Below, in pieces: positions 34,356 to 47,306 of a DNA stretch of 64,000 nucleotides. The stretch lies in the NCBI GenBank assembly GCA_028752905.1, contig JAQNBH010000073.1, forward strand, positions 1 to 64,000. Reading direction: 5' to 3'. A model generated the notes under the pieces. That model ran no database searches, was not told the origin of the DNA, and saw nothing but the letters and a program-made list of their open reading frames with translations. How positions within the stretch are numbered: position 1 is the stretch's first letter; each line of letters begins with the position of its first letter. Made by a program: the position numbers and the translations under genes. Source of the stretch: Cladorhizidae sp. MBARI D1340-BT2. Taxonomy: Eukaryota > Porifera > Demospongiae > Poecilosclerida > Cladorhizidae.

Positions 34356-35995
34356 GGGGGGACTATATATGCGTCAAAACCACATAATAGTTGTACCTAT
34401 TTCTAATTGTCATAACTTTTTTTCTCTTTCGTCTACACAAGTATTTATCATACCAAAGTCTTTATTATTCTGTGTATGTTTTTATAAAGTGTTAATACCT
34501 CTATATACATAATTTTCTCAGAAGATACATGCAGAAACATCGAGGTGACTCCAAGATATTTGTGGCAGACCTAGCTGCCTAACGATTTGAAGTCATTTAC
34601 TCATAATTGGTGTGTGGCTTGCTAAGGAGTGTCTCAGTAATATCCATGGAGCAAAGTTACCATGTGTTGTCATGTTGATTAGTTACACACTTACAGAGTC
34701 TGAAAAACAGATAAAAACTAGAGGGCACCTCTTCTAACCACCATCTCTTGGCAATCCTTGCAGTAAACAAAAATCTGATTCATGGTTATAACAGCGTACT
34801 AAAAGAGCTCTAAAATGACATACATAGCCAAAAAATTTAGCAAACGGTTTTAAAGTTATTCTCGCAACAAGAAATATTTCCATTAATTGTGGGAATAAGC
34901 ATTCCAAGTTTGGAAAACGAAATGTTTGAGTTAGCACTGAAATAACTTGACAAAATATGTTCTTTTACAAGTTTTAGCAATTCCTTGATCTGTTTTTTTT
35001 AACTTCTGTGACTCTTGGGTTTTTCTGTGCCTATATCTACATGTAAGAAAGATAAATATGATGAAAATTGTTAAGGAATCTTCCTTTACAGCTGAATGTT
35101 TGTGCATGTCAAAGAAATGTATGATGAAGTAGATCCACCATAACTTTGAAAGAAGCATCCTATGTCTCTAAAACTTTGGAAATAGCAAGTAGATAGATGC
35201 AACAACAGTTTGAACTGATTTCATGTGTAGTCGCCAGGGATGTGTGTGGGGGGAGGGGGGGGGGGGGGGGGGAACGTACGTCAGCACCACCAAAGTATTA
35301 TAAATCGCCATAACTTTTGTTGTATATGCAGGTCTTATGCTTTGTTCCTAATGATATGTTGAATGTCTCTGCAGACATATTTTCTGGGAAGATACATCAA
35401 GATCCCTAAATAAGTTGGCCTAATGATATGTTGAATGTCTCTGCAGACATATATTCTCGGAAGATACATCAAGATCCCTAAATAAGTTGATCTATCTTGC
35501 AGTACAATTCATAACTGTACTAATTAACAAGACCAAAGTCCCAGATTTTGTCAACTGATAGAGAAGGCCCGTATCTGCAACATGTGAACCGATTATCAAT
35601 AAATGTAGTGGTTTTTCACTGGCAGGCCAACGCTTTGGCAACTGGAAAACACCAGAAAAAATCCCAAACCTCACCACTTCATATCACCATAACTTGCTAA
35701 TACTTAGAGTACTAAAATTTTTTGAACATACAAAAGACAGATAATTAGAAGGGCTATTCCGTGATATAAAAATTATCTATTTTGGGTAAAGTGTAGAAAA
35801 GTTATGAGCTTTACGGCAAAAAAACAAGATTTTTGGGGGGAAATGAGAAACATATATATAGACCAAATTAGGGCAAATATCATACAAGATGTGTCCTCTT
35901 TGTAGTTTCTTGATCTGTTACATGGGAAAAAAAATTGTTAGGGGGGAAAAAAAGGGAAAAAAATAAATCTCGAATTTTGGAGGCATAGCCCCCCC
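34356..35995. mobile_element. non-autonomous TTAA-flanked DNA element, copy 2 (1640 bp)
   Basis: Nearly identical to copy 1. The main difference is a longer G run near 35250 and a few substitutions. TTAA at 34352-34355 and 35996-35999. The left flank in both copies carries the same unusual 'ctctgtagtgtcatt' (two bases short of the unit consensus). That argues for one insertion later duplicated with its satellite, rather than two insertions. Confidence 0.8.
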
Positions 35996-35999
35996 TTAA

Positions 36000-38900
36000 T
36001 TGATGTGTCTAATATTTGTTGTTGTTGATGTATATTTATATTCCTGTGCTAGCTCTGTAGTCTGTCATTAATTGATGTGTCTAATATTTGTTGCTGTTGA
36101 TGTATATTTATATTCCTGTGCTAGCTCTGTAGTCTGACATTAATTGATGTGTCTAATATTTGTTGCTGTTGATGTATATTTATATTCATGTGCTAGCTCT
36201 GTAGTTGTTGATGTATATTTATATTCCTGTGCTGGCTCTGTAGTCTGTCATTAATTGATGTGTCTAATATTTGTTGTTGTTGATGTATATTTATATTCAT
36301 GTGCTGGCTCTGTAGTCTGTCATTAATTGATGTGTCTAATATTTGTTGTTGTTGATGTATATTTATATTCATGTGCTAGCTCTGTAGTCTGTCATTAATT
36401 TATGTGTCCAATATTTGTTGTTGTTGATGTATATTTATATTCATGTGCTAGCTCTGTAGTCTGACATTAATTGATGTGTCTAATATTTGTTGTTGTTGAT
36501 GTATATTTATATTCATGTGCTAGCCCTGTAGTCTGTCATTAATTGATGTGTCTAATATTTGTTGCTGTTGATGTATATTTATTTTCCTGTGCTAGCTCTG
36601 TAGTCTGTCATTAATTGATGTGTCTAATATTTGTTGCTGTTGATGTATATTTATATTCATGTGCTAGCTCTGTAGTCTGTCATTAATTGATGTGTCTAAT
36701 ATTTGTTGTTGTTGATGTATATTTATATTCCTGTGCTGGCTCTGTAGTCTGTCATTAATTGATGTGTCTAATATTTGTTGTTGTTGATGTATATTTATAT
36801 TCCTGTGCTAGCTCTGTAGTCTGACATTAATTGATGTGTCTAATATTTGTTGTTGTTGATGTATATTTATATTCCTGTGCTAGCTCTGTAGTCTGACATT
36901 AATTGCTGTGTCTAATATTTGTTGTTGTTGATGTATATTTATATTCATGTGCTAGCTCTGTAGTCTGTCATTAATTGATGTGTCTAATATTTGTTGTTGT
37001 TGATGTATATTTATATTCATGTGCTAGCTCTGTAGTCTGTCATTAATTGATGTGTCTAATATTTGTTGTTGTTGATGTATATTTATATTCCTGTGCTAGC
37101 TCTGTAGTCTGACATTAATTGATGTGTCTAATATTTGTTGCTGTTGATGTATATTTATATTCATGTGCTAGCTCTTTAGTCTGTCATTAATTGATGTGTC
37201 TAATATTTGTTGTTGTTGATGTATATTTATATTCATGTGCTAGCTCTGTAGTCTGTCATTAATTGATGTGTCTAATATTTGTTGTTGTTGATGTATAATT
37301 ATATTCATGTGCTAGCTCTGTAGTCTGACATTAATTGATGTGTCTAATATTTGTTGTTGTTGATGTATATTTATATTCATGTGCTAGCTCTGTAGTCTGT
37401 AATTAATTGATGTGTCTAATATTTGTTGTTGTTGATGTATATTTATATTCCTGTGCTAGCTCTGTAGTCTGACATTAATTGATGTGTCTAATATTTGTTG
37501 TTGTTGATGTATATTTATATTCATGTGCTAGCTCTGTAGTCTGTCATTAATTGATGTGTCTAATATTTGTTGTTGTTGATGTATATTTATATTCCTGTGC
37601 TAGCTCTGTAGTCTGTCATTAATTGATGTGTCTAATATTTGTTGTTGTTGATGTATATTTATATTCCTGTGCTAGCTCTGTAGTCTGACATTAATTGATG
37701 TGTCTAATATTTGTTGTTGTTGATGTATATTTATATTCCTGTGCTAGCTCTGTAGTCTGTCATTAATTGATGTGTCTAATATTTTTTGTTGTTGATGTAT
37801 ATTTACATTCATGTGCTAGCTCTGTAGTCTGTCATTAATTGATGTGTCTAATATTTGTTGTTGTTGATGTATATTTATATTCCTGTGCTAGATCTGTAGT
37901 CTGTCATTAATTGATGTGTCTAATATTTGTTGTTGTTGATGTATATTTATATTCATTTGCTAGCTCTGTAGTGTGACATTAATTGATGTGTCTAATATTT
38001 GTTGTTGTTGATCAATATTTATATTCCTGTGCTAGCTCTGTAGTCTGTCATTAATTGATGTGTCTAATATTTGTTGTTGTTGATGTATATTTATATTCCT
38101 GTGCTAGCTCTGTAGTCTGACATTAATTGATGTGTCTAATATTTGTTGTTGTTGATGTATATTTATATTCCTGTGCTGGCTCTGTAGTCTGTCATTAATT
38201 GATGTGTCTAATATTTGTTGTCGTTGATGTATATTTATATTCCTGTGCTAGCTCTGTAGTCTGTCATTAATTGATGTGTCTAATATTTGTTGTTGTTGAT
38301 GTATATTTATATTCCTGTGCTAGCTCTGTAGTCTGACATTAATTGATGTGTCTAATATTTGTTGTTGTTGATGCATATTTATATTCATGTGCTAGCTCTG
38401 TAGTCAGTCATTAATTGATGTGTCTAATATTTGTTGTTGTTGATGTATATTTATATTCATGTGCTAGCTCTGTAGTATGTCATTAATTGATGTGTCTAAT
38501 ATTTGTTGTTGTTGATGTATATTTATATTCCTGTGCTAGCTCTGTAGTCTGACATTAATTGATGTGTCTAATATTTGTTGTTGTTGATGTATATTTATAT
38601 TCATGTGCTAGCTCTGTAGTCTGTCATTAATTGATGTGTCTAATATTTGTTGTTGTTGATGTATATTTATATTCCTGTGCTAGCTCTGTAGTCTGTCATT
38701 AATTGATGTGTCTAATATTTGTTGTTGTTGATGTATATTTATATTCCTGTGCTAGCTCTGTAGTCTGACATTAATTGATGTGTCTAATATTTGTTGTTGT
38801 TGATGTATATTTATATTCCTGTGCTAGCTCTGTAGTCTGTCATTAATTGATGTGTCTAATATTTTTTGTTGTTGATGTATATTTACATTCATGTGCTAGC

Positions 38901-39068
38901 TCTGTAGTCTGTCATTAATTGATGTGTCTAATATTTGTTGTTGTTGATGTATATTTATATTCCTGTGCTAGCTCTGTAGTCTGACATTAATTGATGTGTC
39001 TAATATTTGTTGTTGTTGATGTATATTTATATTCATGTGCTAGCTCTGTAGTCTGTCATTAATTGATG
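36000..39068. repeat. 72-bp satellite, block 3, with higher-order repeat
   Basis: About 42 units. Rare variants recur at a fixed distance: 'atattttttgttgttg' plus 'tttacattcatg' occurs at 37780 and 38860, 1080 bp apart (15 units), with matching neighbours on both sides. This is a higher-order duplication. The block ends abruptly at 39068 in gypsy gag sequence. Confidence 0.95.
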
Positions 39069-39074
39069 GTTCAG

Positions 39075-40017
39075 GTCGTACAAACAGTCCTTCCACCAGT
39101 GGTTGGACTCCTCCAACAAGACGGAACGAGATACTGTTCTCTATGAGCTAGCACTAAAGCGTCTTCCAGGGTGGTTGGAGGGGCAGATGTGACGGTTGCA
39201 CCCCGACACTTAGAGGAACTGGGTGAGGCTGTTGTACGCTATTTGTCCAGTAATGACAAGGAGGAGGAATACCAAAGAAATCCGACCAGAGAGAGAGTTT
39301 TGGACCGAAACCTAGGGACACTCGGAATCACCCAAGACCACTGGAGCAGAAGCATCCAGATGCAGAAAATAAAGGTGTCTACTCTCCATCCGGTAGGGAC
39401 TTGAAACAAATCGAATGTTTCAGATGTGGAAAAAAGGACATTTTCGAAAAAATTGTCGAGTAAAAATGGACAGTGTCAATTTTGGACACAGCACATACAT
39501 CCGGACGAATTTACCAACTTGGACAAGAATAGCCAAGGTTAACGGCAAGTCTGTAGTGGCATTGCTGGACACAGGCTGCCCGAAATCCATAGTACATCCG
39601 AGGTACATCGACAGCAAAGACCGACTAGGATGGAAAATACCCTACACCACTGCTAGTTCTCGAAAGACTTGGTTCCCTGCCACGAGAATCGAGTTACAGA
39701 TAGACGGGAAGACACACGAGCTTGCAGTGGGTGTATCACCTCACATCAATGTGGACATGCTTTTGGGGAAAGATGTACCACACTTCAGGAAGCTACTCAG
39801 AGAGATGCTTGAGGATGATGTCAAGGAGGAGACTCAACCAACGGAAGAAGTGAGACTTCCTGATGTGGCCATGGTGACCACAAGAGCTGGACACACCCGA
39901 CAGCAGGAAGAGAACCAAGCCGCAGAGTCGCAACAGAAGCAGGATGAAGCAATCATTCAGACTCTAGAACCTTTGGAAGAGGAAGAGTCAAGTTTGGGTA
40001 ACATGTACCAATTTTGA
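39075..40017 (+). pseudogene. gag-protease part of the gypsy-type element
   Basis: The capsid remnant reads 'ERDTVLYELALKRLPGWLEG' near 39120-39185, then changes frame. The nucleocapsid knuckle (C-F-R-C-G-K-K-G-H-F-R-K-N-C pattern) at 39417-39457 is split by a one-base change in the A-run. The protease follows with 'VVALLDTGCPKSIVHP' (LDTG active site, about 39555-39600) and 'INVDMLLGKD'. After the protease, a Glu/Gln-rich linker ends in a stop at 40017. Several frame breaks: not functional. Confidence 0.7.
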
Positions 40018-41170
40018 TGATGAACTAATTGTTGTCCCAACCCAACGTTGTTTCCCAGACAAGGCTCCAGAAGATCCTCTATGGCCGGAACAAGTCACCC
40101 CTAGCCAGCTACGCTCTCTCCAAGCAACAGACCCTACACTGGAGAAATGGAGACAGAGGCTGAGGAGGCTAAGGATGGGGATGTATTTTGGGAGAAGGGG
40201 CTACTAAGGCGAAGACCGTACCAAAAAGGGGATACTAATTTGTTAGTTGTTCCTCAATCCTGTAGGACAGAGGTGCTGAAGCTTGCACATTGTTCCCCAA
40301 CGCGGGACATTTTGGAGAGACAAGAACTCTGGATACTCTCCGACAGAGGGTTAGCTGGCCAGGTATGACCGTAGACGTAAGAGAAGCGTGTAAATCCTGT
40401 CCAGAGTGCCAGCAAGCTGCCCCAGCAACCTTGAAGAGAGCTTCGCTTCATCCGCTGCCAATCATCAAGAATCCATTCGACCGCATAGCGATGGATATCT
40501 TTGGGCCTCTAAAAAGAATGAAAGCAGGTAACAAATATGTACTTGTAGTACAAGATTATGCAACAAAATGGCCAGAGGCGTTTCCTCTACGAAACGTGAC
40601 CACAGAATCAGTAATTGACTGTCTAGTGGAGCTCACTGCTAGATTGGGGGTGCCAAGAGAAATACTCACCGATAATGGGTAAAATTTTATTTCTAAAACC
40701 ATGAGAGGGTTTTATGAGAGGTCTGGAATAAAGCAGATCAAGACATCCCCTTATCATCCACAAACTGATGGGATGGTGGAAAGATGGAACTCCACCCTGA
40801 AGTGTCTGCTTCGTAAGTTAACTCAAAAACATGGGTTAGAATGGGATCAGTGTCTATCCTGTGTATTGTGGGCTTACCGTGGGACAACCCACAAATCAAC
40901 GGGTTACTCGCCGTTTAAGCTTTTATTTGGCAGAAAGATGAGGACACCACTGGATGAGTTGGTAGAGCTGTGGACCAATGAGACAGAAGAAGAAGGTCAA
41001 CCCATAATCGAGTACCTTCAACTCCTTCGAGAGAAGATGGAGACAGTGCGGGAGTTGGCTGCTGCAAATGAAACCGATGCGAAAGAAAAACACAAATATT
41101 ATTATGACAAAAAGGCTGCGAGTAGGTCATATGATATTGGTGATTTTGTCTTGGTTTTCCAACCCAGGAA
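40018..41170 (+). pseudogene. integrase of the gypsy-type element
   Basis: H2C2 zinc-binding region: 'AGHFGETRTLDTL...WPG' and 'CKSCPECQ', with a frame change near 40290. The core holds the D,D,E residues: D in 'IAMDIFGPL', D in 'EILTDNG', E in 'SPYHPQTDGMVERWN'. An in-frame stop sits directly after DNG at 40680-40682. The C-terminal part reads 'WAYRGTTHKSTGYSPF', 'LLFGRKMRTPLDEL', and ends in the 'YDIGDFVLVFQPRK' beta-barrel. The enzyme would join element DNA to the host genome; this copy is dead. Confidence 0.8.
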
Positions 41171-41582
41171 GCAACACAAGCCTGGCACATGCAATGCCAA
41201 TGCTGATGGCCTATCACGAGAGCATGGCTCTCACTTGAACGATGGGGGAGGGTCAGGGAGCATCCTGACAACTGCTGACACCTCTGGAAAAGGAGGAACA
41301 ACCTGTGGGAATCACGTTGTGACTGCCTCTGACACCTCTGGAAAAGGAGGAACAACCTGTGGGAATCACGGTGTGACTGCCTCTGACACCTCTGGGAAAG
41401 GAGGAACAACCTGTAGGAATCTCTCACCTGATTACTCACCTACATCAGAAGGTGTAAAACCACAGAGACCAGAGAAGGCAGACTACCCACAAAACCACTA
41501 CGTGAACTGTGACAGAATCTATAAAAGAGAAGAACAGCAAAGAGAGAAGAAGAACAAAGAAAGAAAGACAGCGAACGATTAA
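41171..41582 (+). pseudogene. RNase H tip fused to integrase, then 3x repeat tail
   Basis: Directly after the integrase barrel, in frame, comes 'HKPGTCNANADGLSREH', the hallmark end of the gypsy RNase H domain ('G..N..ADaLSR'). RT and most of RNase H have been deleted between. The tail has three copies of an 18-residue unit with 'DTSGKGGTTCGNH' (41275-41420), then a Lys/Glu-rich end and a stop at 41582. Confidence 0.7.
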
Positions 41583-42290
41583 GAAAGACAATTAAGACTG
41601 AGTAAGTCTATCATCGAACGAGATAGATTACTAGTGATATTGTGCTTATTGATATATGTTTTAATGTGCATTTGAGCCATTGTTTTACCGTTCTTTAATT
41701 CCTTACAAGCTCTAGTGAGGGAGTGAGGTTAGTGTATTGGTCTTACCAAGGTCTTGAGGGCAAGAGGTGTGGTGCATCTAGGTTCTCAGGCAAGGGTTTG
41801 GCGTCATCAGAAACTGCTAGTGACTTATAAGAGGTCACAGGGAGAGAGTTTCTGACACCCCTACAGCAAGACCCTATGCTAGCTGCGATGTCGCCTGAAC
41901 TTCTCCCTACTCCGCTCCTCCATCCAAGCTATCAGAGGAGCAAGATCCTCTAAAGGTCACGCCGCTAAGCCACCTGCTTCTGTGGATCTCGTCGCATCAG
42001 AATCTTACATTTCTGATAAGTGATTATTTCAATCTGTGAGACAATTATATCATCCCATATTCCCCCCCCCCCCCTATATACATATATTAATTAAAAAAAT
42101 AAAAAAATAAAAAAATATATATATATATATAATTATATATTATACCAACTCCGCTCAGAAAAACAAACGTGACATACGTACCTTACCAGCTTTTCTGCAA
42201 GTGTTTTTATTATTATTTTATTTTATTTTAAAGGATCCCCTCAACCCCCCCCCCCCCCCTGCGTACCGGCCCGCTTGTAAATATATGTAG
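41583..42290. other. 3' non-coding region of the gypsy-type element and flanking AT-rich sequence
   Basis: 41809-41854 can form a hairpin (tcagaaact ... agtttctga). A clear 3' LTR (TG...CA, repeated at the 5' side) could not be verified because the 5' end is missing. 42060-42260 holds poly-C, (TA)n and poly-C again. Confidence 0.4.
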
Positions 42291-42294
42291 CCAG

Positions 42295-42828
42295 CTTACA
42301 CTGTTGCATCAATAGAAGAGGCTGGAAATATTTACCAGCCATCCTATTCAGATTTCCCTAGCATGCTTGAGAAGCTCGGTGCAGGTTATTAAACCTTGTC
42401 TCTTGACAATATTCTCATCACTATGAATGCAGCAGAGGAAGTACTGCATGAACTTCATGTTGATCATGCCAACCTCTAATGCAGTTGTGACTGAAAAGCT
42501 TACCTGATAATCTAAGCTAGTTTCAGCCCCTCCAGTATTTTCTTTTGATGCACATTTTCTAACTCCTTTCCTGTTACTCTATACAAGTCAGCACACACAA
42601 TATCCAGTTGCTGCTTTAAGAGCCTTGGCAGAGGATCAGCTACAACCACTTTCAAATATGTGCTAACATTTGCACATGATAAATGGAGGACTAATCAATT
42701 GCAGAGATTTCCTGTAGGTCCTCTTTTTTCTTAAAATATTCTCAGTAAACCAAATGAGTGTTAACTATATAATGTGCTAGAAATAAATAGCTGTATTAGC
42801 CAAAGGACACTTGCAGAAGTCTTATAAT
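42295..42828 (+). pseudogene. 3' end of a hAT transposon, inverted relative of 50.8-51.2 kb
   Basis: 'gagccttggcagaggatcag' (42619) and 'aatagaagaggctggaaata' (42310) are the complements of sequence at about 51040 and 51160. The shared order extends to 'cttgcagaagtcttataa' at 42810. On the plus strand a broken frame reads 'ALRALAEDQLQPLSNMC'. That fits the C-terminal end of the BED-type hAT relic at 50.87-52.63 kb. No open frame. Confidence 0.6.
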
Positions 42829-43951
42829 TATATATATATAATATATATACTTAGAAGGTAGTTTGCTGATGAAGGCTACAAATAGTGCTCAATGCTGTGT
42901 TAAAGCAGAGCTATTGAATATAGTACTAATAGAAAAGTACTGGGATGGCTAGTCCTACTATAGTTTCATAAGTAAAGTTGCAGAGTATTAAGCTGTATAT
43001 AGCACATTACAACCACTGTTTTAGCTGAAGAGGGTAATTTTTGAGTTGAAGTCATCAACTGGCTAAATCAGGAGGTTGCCACTAGAGCTAATGCACCTGT
43101 AGCTCTCCACAGAGTGAGCCTTTCATGAAAGCTACTGACCGTTTACTTCTTTGCAGGTAAAGCATGTAACTGCTCAGCTAGGCTCAAAACACACACGTAC
43201 ACAGTCCTCATGACTTTTCTGTTGATGTTCCTTACCAATTCTTGTGCTGGGCTGAATCAAGAGACGGCCATGGGATTCTTATAATATTTATGATGGTCTC
43301 CCACCATTAGGTTATCCTTGTTTGTTCAATACTGTGTGTGTGCATGTGTGTGTGTGTGTGTGTGTGTGTGCATAGTGTGGGGGTGGATACATAGATTGCT
43401 AGACAAACAAGAACAAAAATATAGAAAACTGTCAAAATATACAGGAAGCTAATAAATGAACTTGCTTATGAACTCAACTATAGCACGATATTGTACACAC
43501 AGGTAATGATTGCATTTACATTTTTTAAGGCTAATTTACACATTACAAACAGGCAATATCCTAGTCCATTACACGTAATTAACTCATGTGAATTATAAAA
43601 ATAAAATAAAATAATATATTTTATTTAGCAGCCTGTCAAATGAATGTATAAATGAATGTATAGAGTAATGGAGAAGAGAAGGAAGGAGATGAACGTAATA
43701 ATATATAAAAGTTTGAGAATGCAAAAAGCATGACGGATGCATTATGAGCAAGGAGGTAACAAAATCGCTCTCCCAAACACACTATCTTCTTCCCAAGGAT
43801 TGCCTTCTGCTACACCAATCAGTGAATAGAAAAGGGTGGATGATTCTGTGTTCACCACCAAAAGACCTGGAATATGGAACCCAGAGAATAAAAATATAAA
43901 AAGTTTAAATATTAATAATTCTAATAATAGTATAATAATAATATATAGTAT
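42829..43951. other. unique AT-rich sequence, no gene
   Basis: Contains a (TG)n run at 43336-43370. No convincing coding frame or repeat. Confidence 0.5.
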
Positions 43952-44050
43952 GGGATCTTTGCCATCAGGGTTGGGGACGAGCCATTTCCCTAGTCATCGC
44001 ATGAACTTTTTAACTTTTTAACTTGAGGTATGGCATGTTGTTCTCTGTCA
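43952..44050 (+). mobile_element. 3' tip of RLE-type retrotransposon (copy F)
   Basis: Repeats 27380-27482 of copy B nearly base for base ('gggatctttgccatcagggt' to 'gttgttctctgtcata'). Preceded by 'tataataataatatatagt' and followed by AT-rich, then (TAA)n. A strongly 5'-truncated insertion of the copy B subfamily. Confidence 0.8.
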
Positions 44051-44118
44051 TATGTAATTTTAATAAATAATTAATAAAAAATAAAATTAAAAAAGTATAA
44101 TAATAATAATAATAATGA

Positions 44119-45619
44119 TATCTCGATTGGTGGGAAGGTGGAGGATGTATTGGCTGACATTGAGATGGTGAAGAGGGAGGCTGCTAGCATGGGTCTCCAG
44201 CTGAATGCACAGAAGTCGGAAGTGATATGTGATGATGTTTCCATTAAAGAGTCTCTCCTTCTTTCTTTGCCGGGTGCCCATATTGTTGACCCTTCCAGTG
44301 CCACCCTTTTGGGTTCCCCTATTGGTGATTTAACCTCCATCTCACGTTCCCTGGATGAAAAGATCCACCTTTTAAAGACTATGGTTGAAAGGCTGAACCT
44401 TCTCTGTGCTCAGGATGCTCTCCTCCTCCTCCGTCACTCATTCTCAATACCAAAGCTCCTCCATATTCTTCGAACTTCATCATGTTTCCTCTCCCCTAGT
44501 CTAACGCACTATGATGACGTCCTCAGATCTGTTGTGAGTGGGATATGTAACATCTCCTTTGATGATGATGATGATGATGCCACCTGGACACAAGCTACAC
44601 TCCCTGTGAAGTTTGGTGGACTTGGGATCCGGAGAGCAGTACAGCTTGCACCCTCTGCCTTCTTGGCTTCTGCTGCTGGCTCTTCGGACCTTGTTCACCA
44701 CATTGTCCCGTCTCATCTCCACGGTATACCTATTCCCAACTGGGATGATGCAGTCTCCCACTGGTCCCAGGGCCATGATCAATCCCCACCTATCGGCCCG
44801 GCGTCACATCGCCAAAAGATCTGGGATTCAGTCTAGGTATCTGTGACTGCCGCCAGCCTACTTGCAAATGCTCCCAATCCTGTTTCTAAAGCTCGTTTTC
44901 TAGCTGCCTCTACAAAACAATCAGGTTTATGGTTGTCTGCTCCTCCCATTTCATCTCTAGGCCTTCGCATGGACGACAACACCATCCGTATTGCTGTGGG
45001 TCTTCGCCTAGGCACTCCTTTGTGTAGGCCACATGCATGTCAGCACTGTGAGGCTGCTGTTGACCAATTCGCTACCCATGGTCTTAGCTGCCGTCACAGT
45101 GTGGGCCGCCATTTTCGTCATGCTGCCATCAATGACATTATACACAGGTCTTTAGCTTCGGCAAAGATACCCTCGAAACTGGAGCCTTCTGGCCTCTACA
45201 GAAATGATGGGAAGCGCCCAGATGGCATCACGTTGGTTCCGTGGAAGTGTGGGAAATTGTTGGTGTGGGATGCCACTTGCATTGACACTTTCTCTCCCTC
45301 CTACATTGGTAGTGCCTCCACAGTGGCAGGAGCAGTAGCGGCTTTGGCTGAGGAAAGAAAGAGAGAAAAGTACTCCAATTTGAACAATAAAATTCACTCC
45401 TTTGTACCGGTAGCAATTGAAACTTCAGGTGTATTTGGACCACAGAGTTTACTTTTTCTAAGGGATTTGGGGCAGCGTCTCTTTCAAGCGACTGGAGAGA
45501 AGAACTCCCTTCACCACCTCCTGCAGAGGCTTTCTGTTGTGGTCCAGAGAGGTAATGCAGTTTCGGTTGCAGGGACCACAGATCACTTGAATTTGGACTC
45601 TGATGACATTTTCTTTTAA
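44119..45619 (+). pseudogene. RLE-type non-LTR retrotransposon, 5'-truncated, one stop codon (copy G)
   Basis: Longest copy. The frame begins within RT ('MGLQLNAQKSEVICDDV'), directly after (TAA)n. It continues through 'LLRHSFSIPKLLHILRTSSC' and 'TLPVKFGGLGIRRAVQLA', then meets TAG at 44834-44836, where the homologous position is coding. The same frame resumes: zinc knuckle 'CQHCEAAVDQFATHGLSCRH', 'INDIIHRSLASAKIPSKLEP', 'DGKRPDG' and 'LLVWDATCIDTFSPS' (PD...D endonuclease core), 'FVPVAIETSGVFGPQSLLFL', and a stop at 45619. The 3' UTR is only about 15 bp before (TAA)n. Apart from truncation and one stop it is well preserved, so this is a young copy. Confidence 0.8.
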
Positions 45620-45639
45620 TTACAGTATTATAATAATAA

Positions 45640-45937
<298 letters not shown>

Positions 45938-46262
45938 ATTGGTAGTGCCTCCACAGTGGCAGGAGCAGTAGCGGCTTTAGCTGAGGAAAGAAAGAGAGAA
46001 AAGTACACCAATTTGCACAATAAAAATCACTCCTTTGTTCCTGTAGCAATTGAAACTTCAGGTGTGTTTGGACCACAGAGTTTACTTTTTCTAAGGGATT
46101 TGGGGCAGCGTCTCTTTCAAGCGACTGGAGAGAAGAACTCCCTTCACCACCTCCTGCAGAGGCTTTCTGTTGTGGTGCAGAGAGGTAATGCAGTTTCGGT
46201 TGCAGGGACCACAGATCACTTGAATTTGGACTCTGATGACATTTTCTTTTAATTACAGTATT
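45938..46262 (+). pseudogene. 3' fragment of RLE-type retrotransposon (copy H)
   Basis: Begins 'cattggtagtgcctcc' directly after (TAA)n and repeats 45303-45630 of copy G with only a few substitutions. It keeps the open frame to the same stop (46252) and the same 'ttaattacagtattataa' 3' end. A second, shorter insertion of the same subfamily, or a duplication. Confidence 0.85.
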
Positions 46263-46640
<378 letters not shown>

Positions 46641-47213
46641 GGTGATTTCCGAGGACGCCCCCCCCCCCCCCTCCCCACCCCATATCAAGTGGAGCTCTAT
46701 GCAAGACACTCTTTGTGTCAGTCTGCCATGCCCTTTGGAATGCAGTGATTGGGTAAAGGGTCAAATACAACAAGGGAATTCATCCTTTGACCTGTGAGAT
46801 CATATGTCAATGTCATTTTGATTGATTATTATCATTTTAACCAGCTTGCAACCAGCTTGCTAGTGTTTGAGAGTCTGTCTAGCAAGACTGACCCCTACAC
46901 CTCACCTATATATGTAGCCCAATGTCTTGTGCACAGACCCTTTACCAATTTACAGAATTCAGGCAAAATGCTCGGAATGCCGAGATTTCCAATCAGAACA
47001 TGTGTAAGTTCTTTGCTGCATTAAGACATGTATTCTTTCAAGGTTCTGCCAGATGGTCTGAACCATCTTTATTACAGGACCTGCTTCACTCTCCAGACCT
47101 GTCTTTGTATTGTCATCAAGCTACATCAGTATAACAGGAAGAAAGAAAGAAAACAGTTTTATTTGTTGGTAAAAAGATAAAGGAAACGAGCTGGACACAT
47201 GTGCAATTAGTTT
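46641..47213. other. unique sequence with 'ggtaaagggtc' motifs
   Basis: 'gggtaaagggtc' at 46750 and its complement 'gaccctttacc' at 46936. Short frames around 46794-47134 have no recognisable domain. Confidence 0.4.
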
Positions 47214-47306
47214 GATGATCCTTTACCATTTAAATCATGTTCACCGATCATTTTAACAGCACATAAGTATAAATGGCACATAAGTATAAATGGTAAAGGG
47301 TCATCA
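47214..47306. mobile_element. 93-bp fold-back MITE with GACCCTTTACC-type ends
   Basis: The left 'gatgatcctttaccatttaa' pairs with the right 'aaatggtaaagggtcatc' as its complement with one mismatch in the core. Interior has a 19-bp direct repeat ('cacataagtataaatgg' twice). Confidence 0.65.

Larger units (their letters stand above)
39069..41582 (+). mobile_element. gypsy-type (Gmr1-like order) LTR retroelement, internally deleted
   Basis: No 5' LTR: coding sequence starts directly at the satellite edge. Order seen: gag end, CCHC knuckle, aspartic protease, integrase, then the C-terminal tip of RNase H. Reverse transcriptase and most of RNase H are missing between integrase and the RNase H tip. 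In ordinary gypsy elements integrase comes last. Integrase before RT is the Gmr1 arrangement, known from deuterostomes and other invertebrates. Confidence 0.75.

Noticed and set aside
40915..41439. 174-codon minus-strand frame
   Set aside because: Shadow of the gypsy integrase and its repeated tail.
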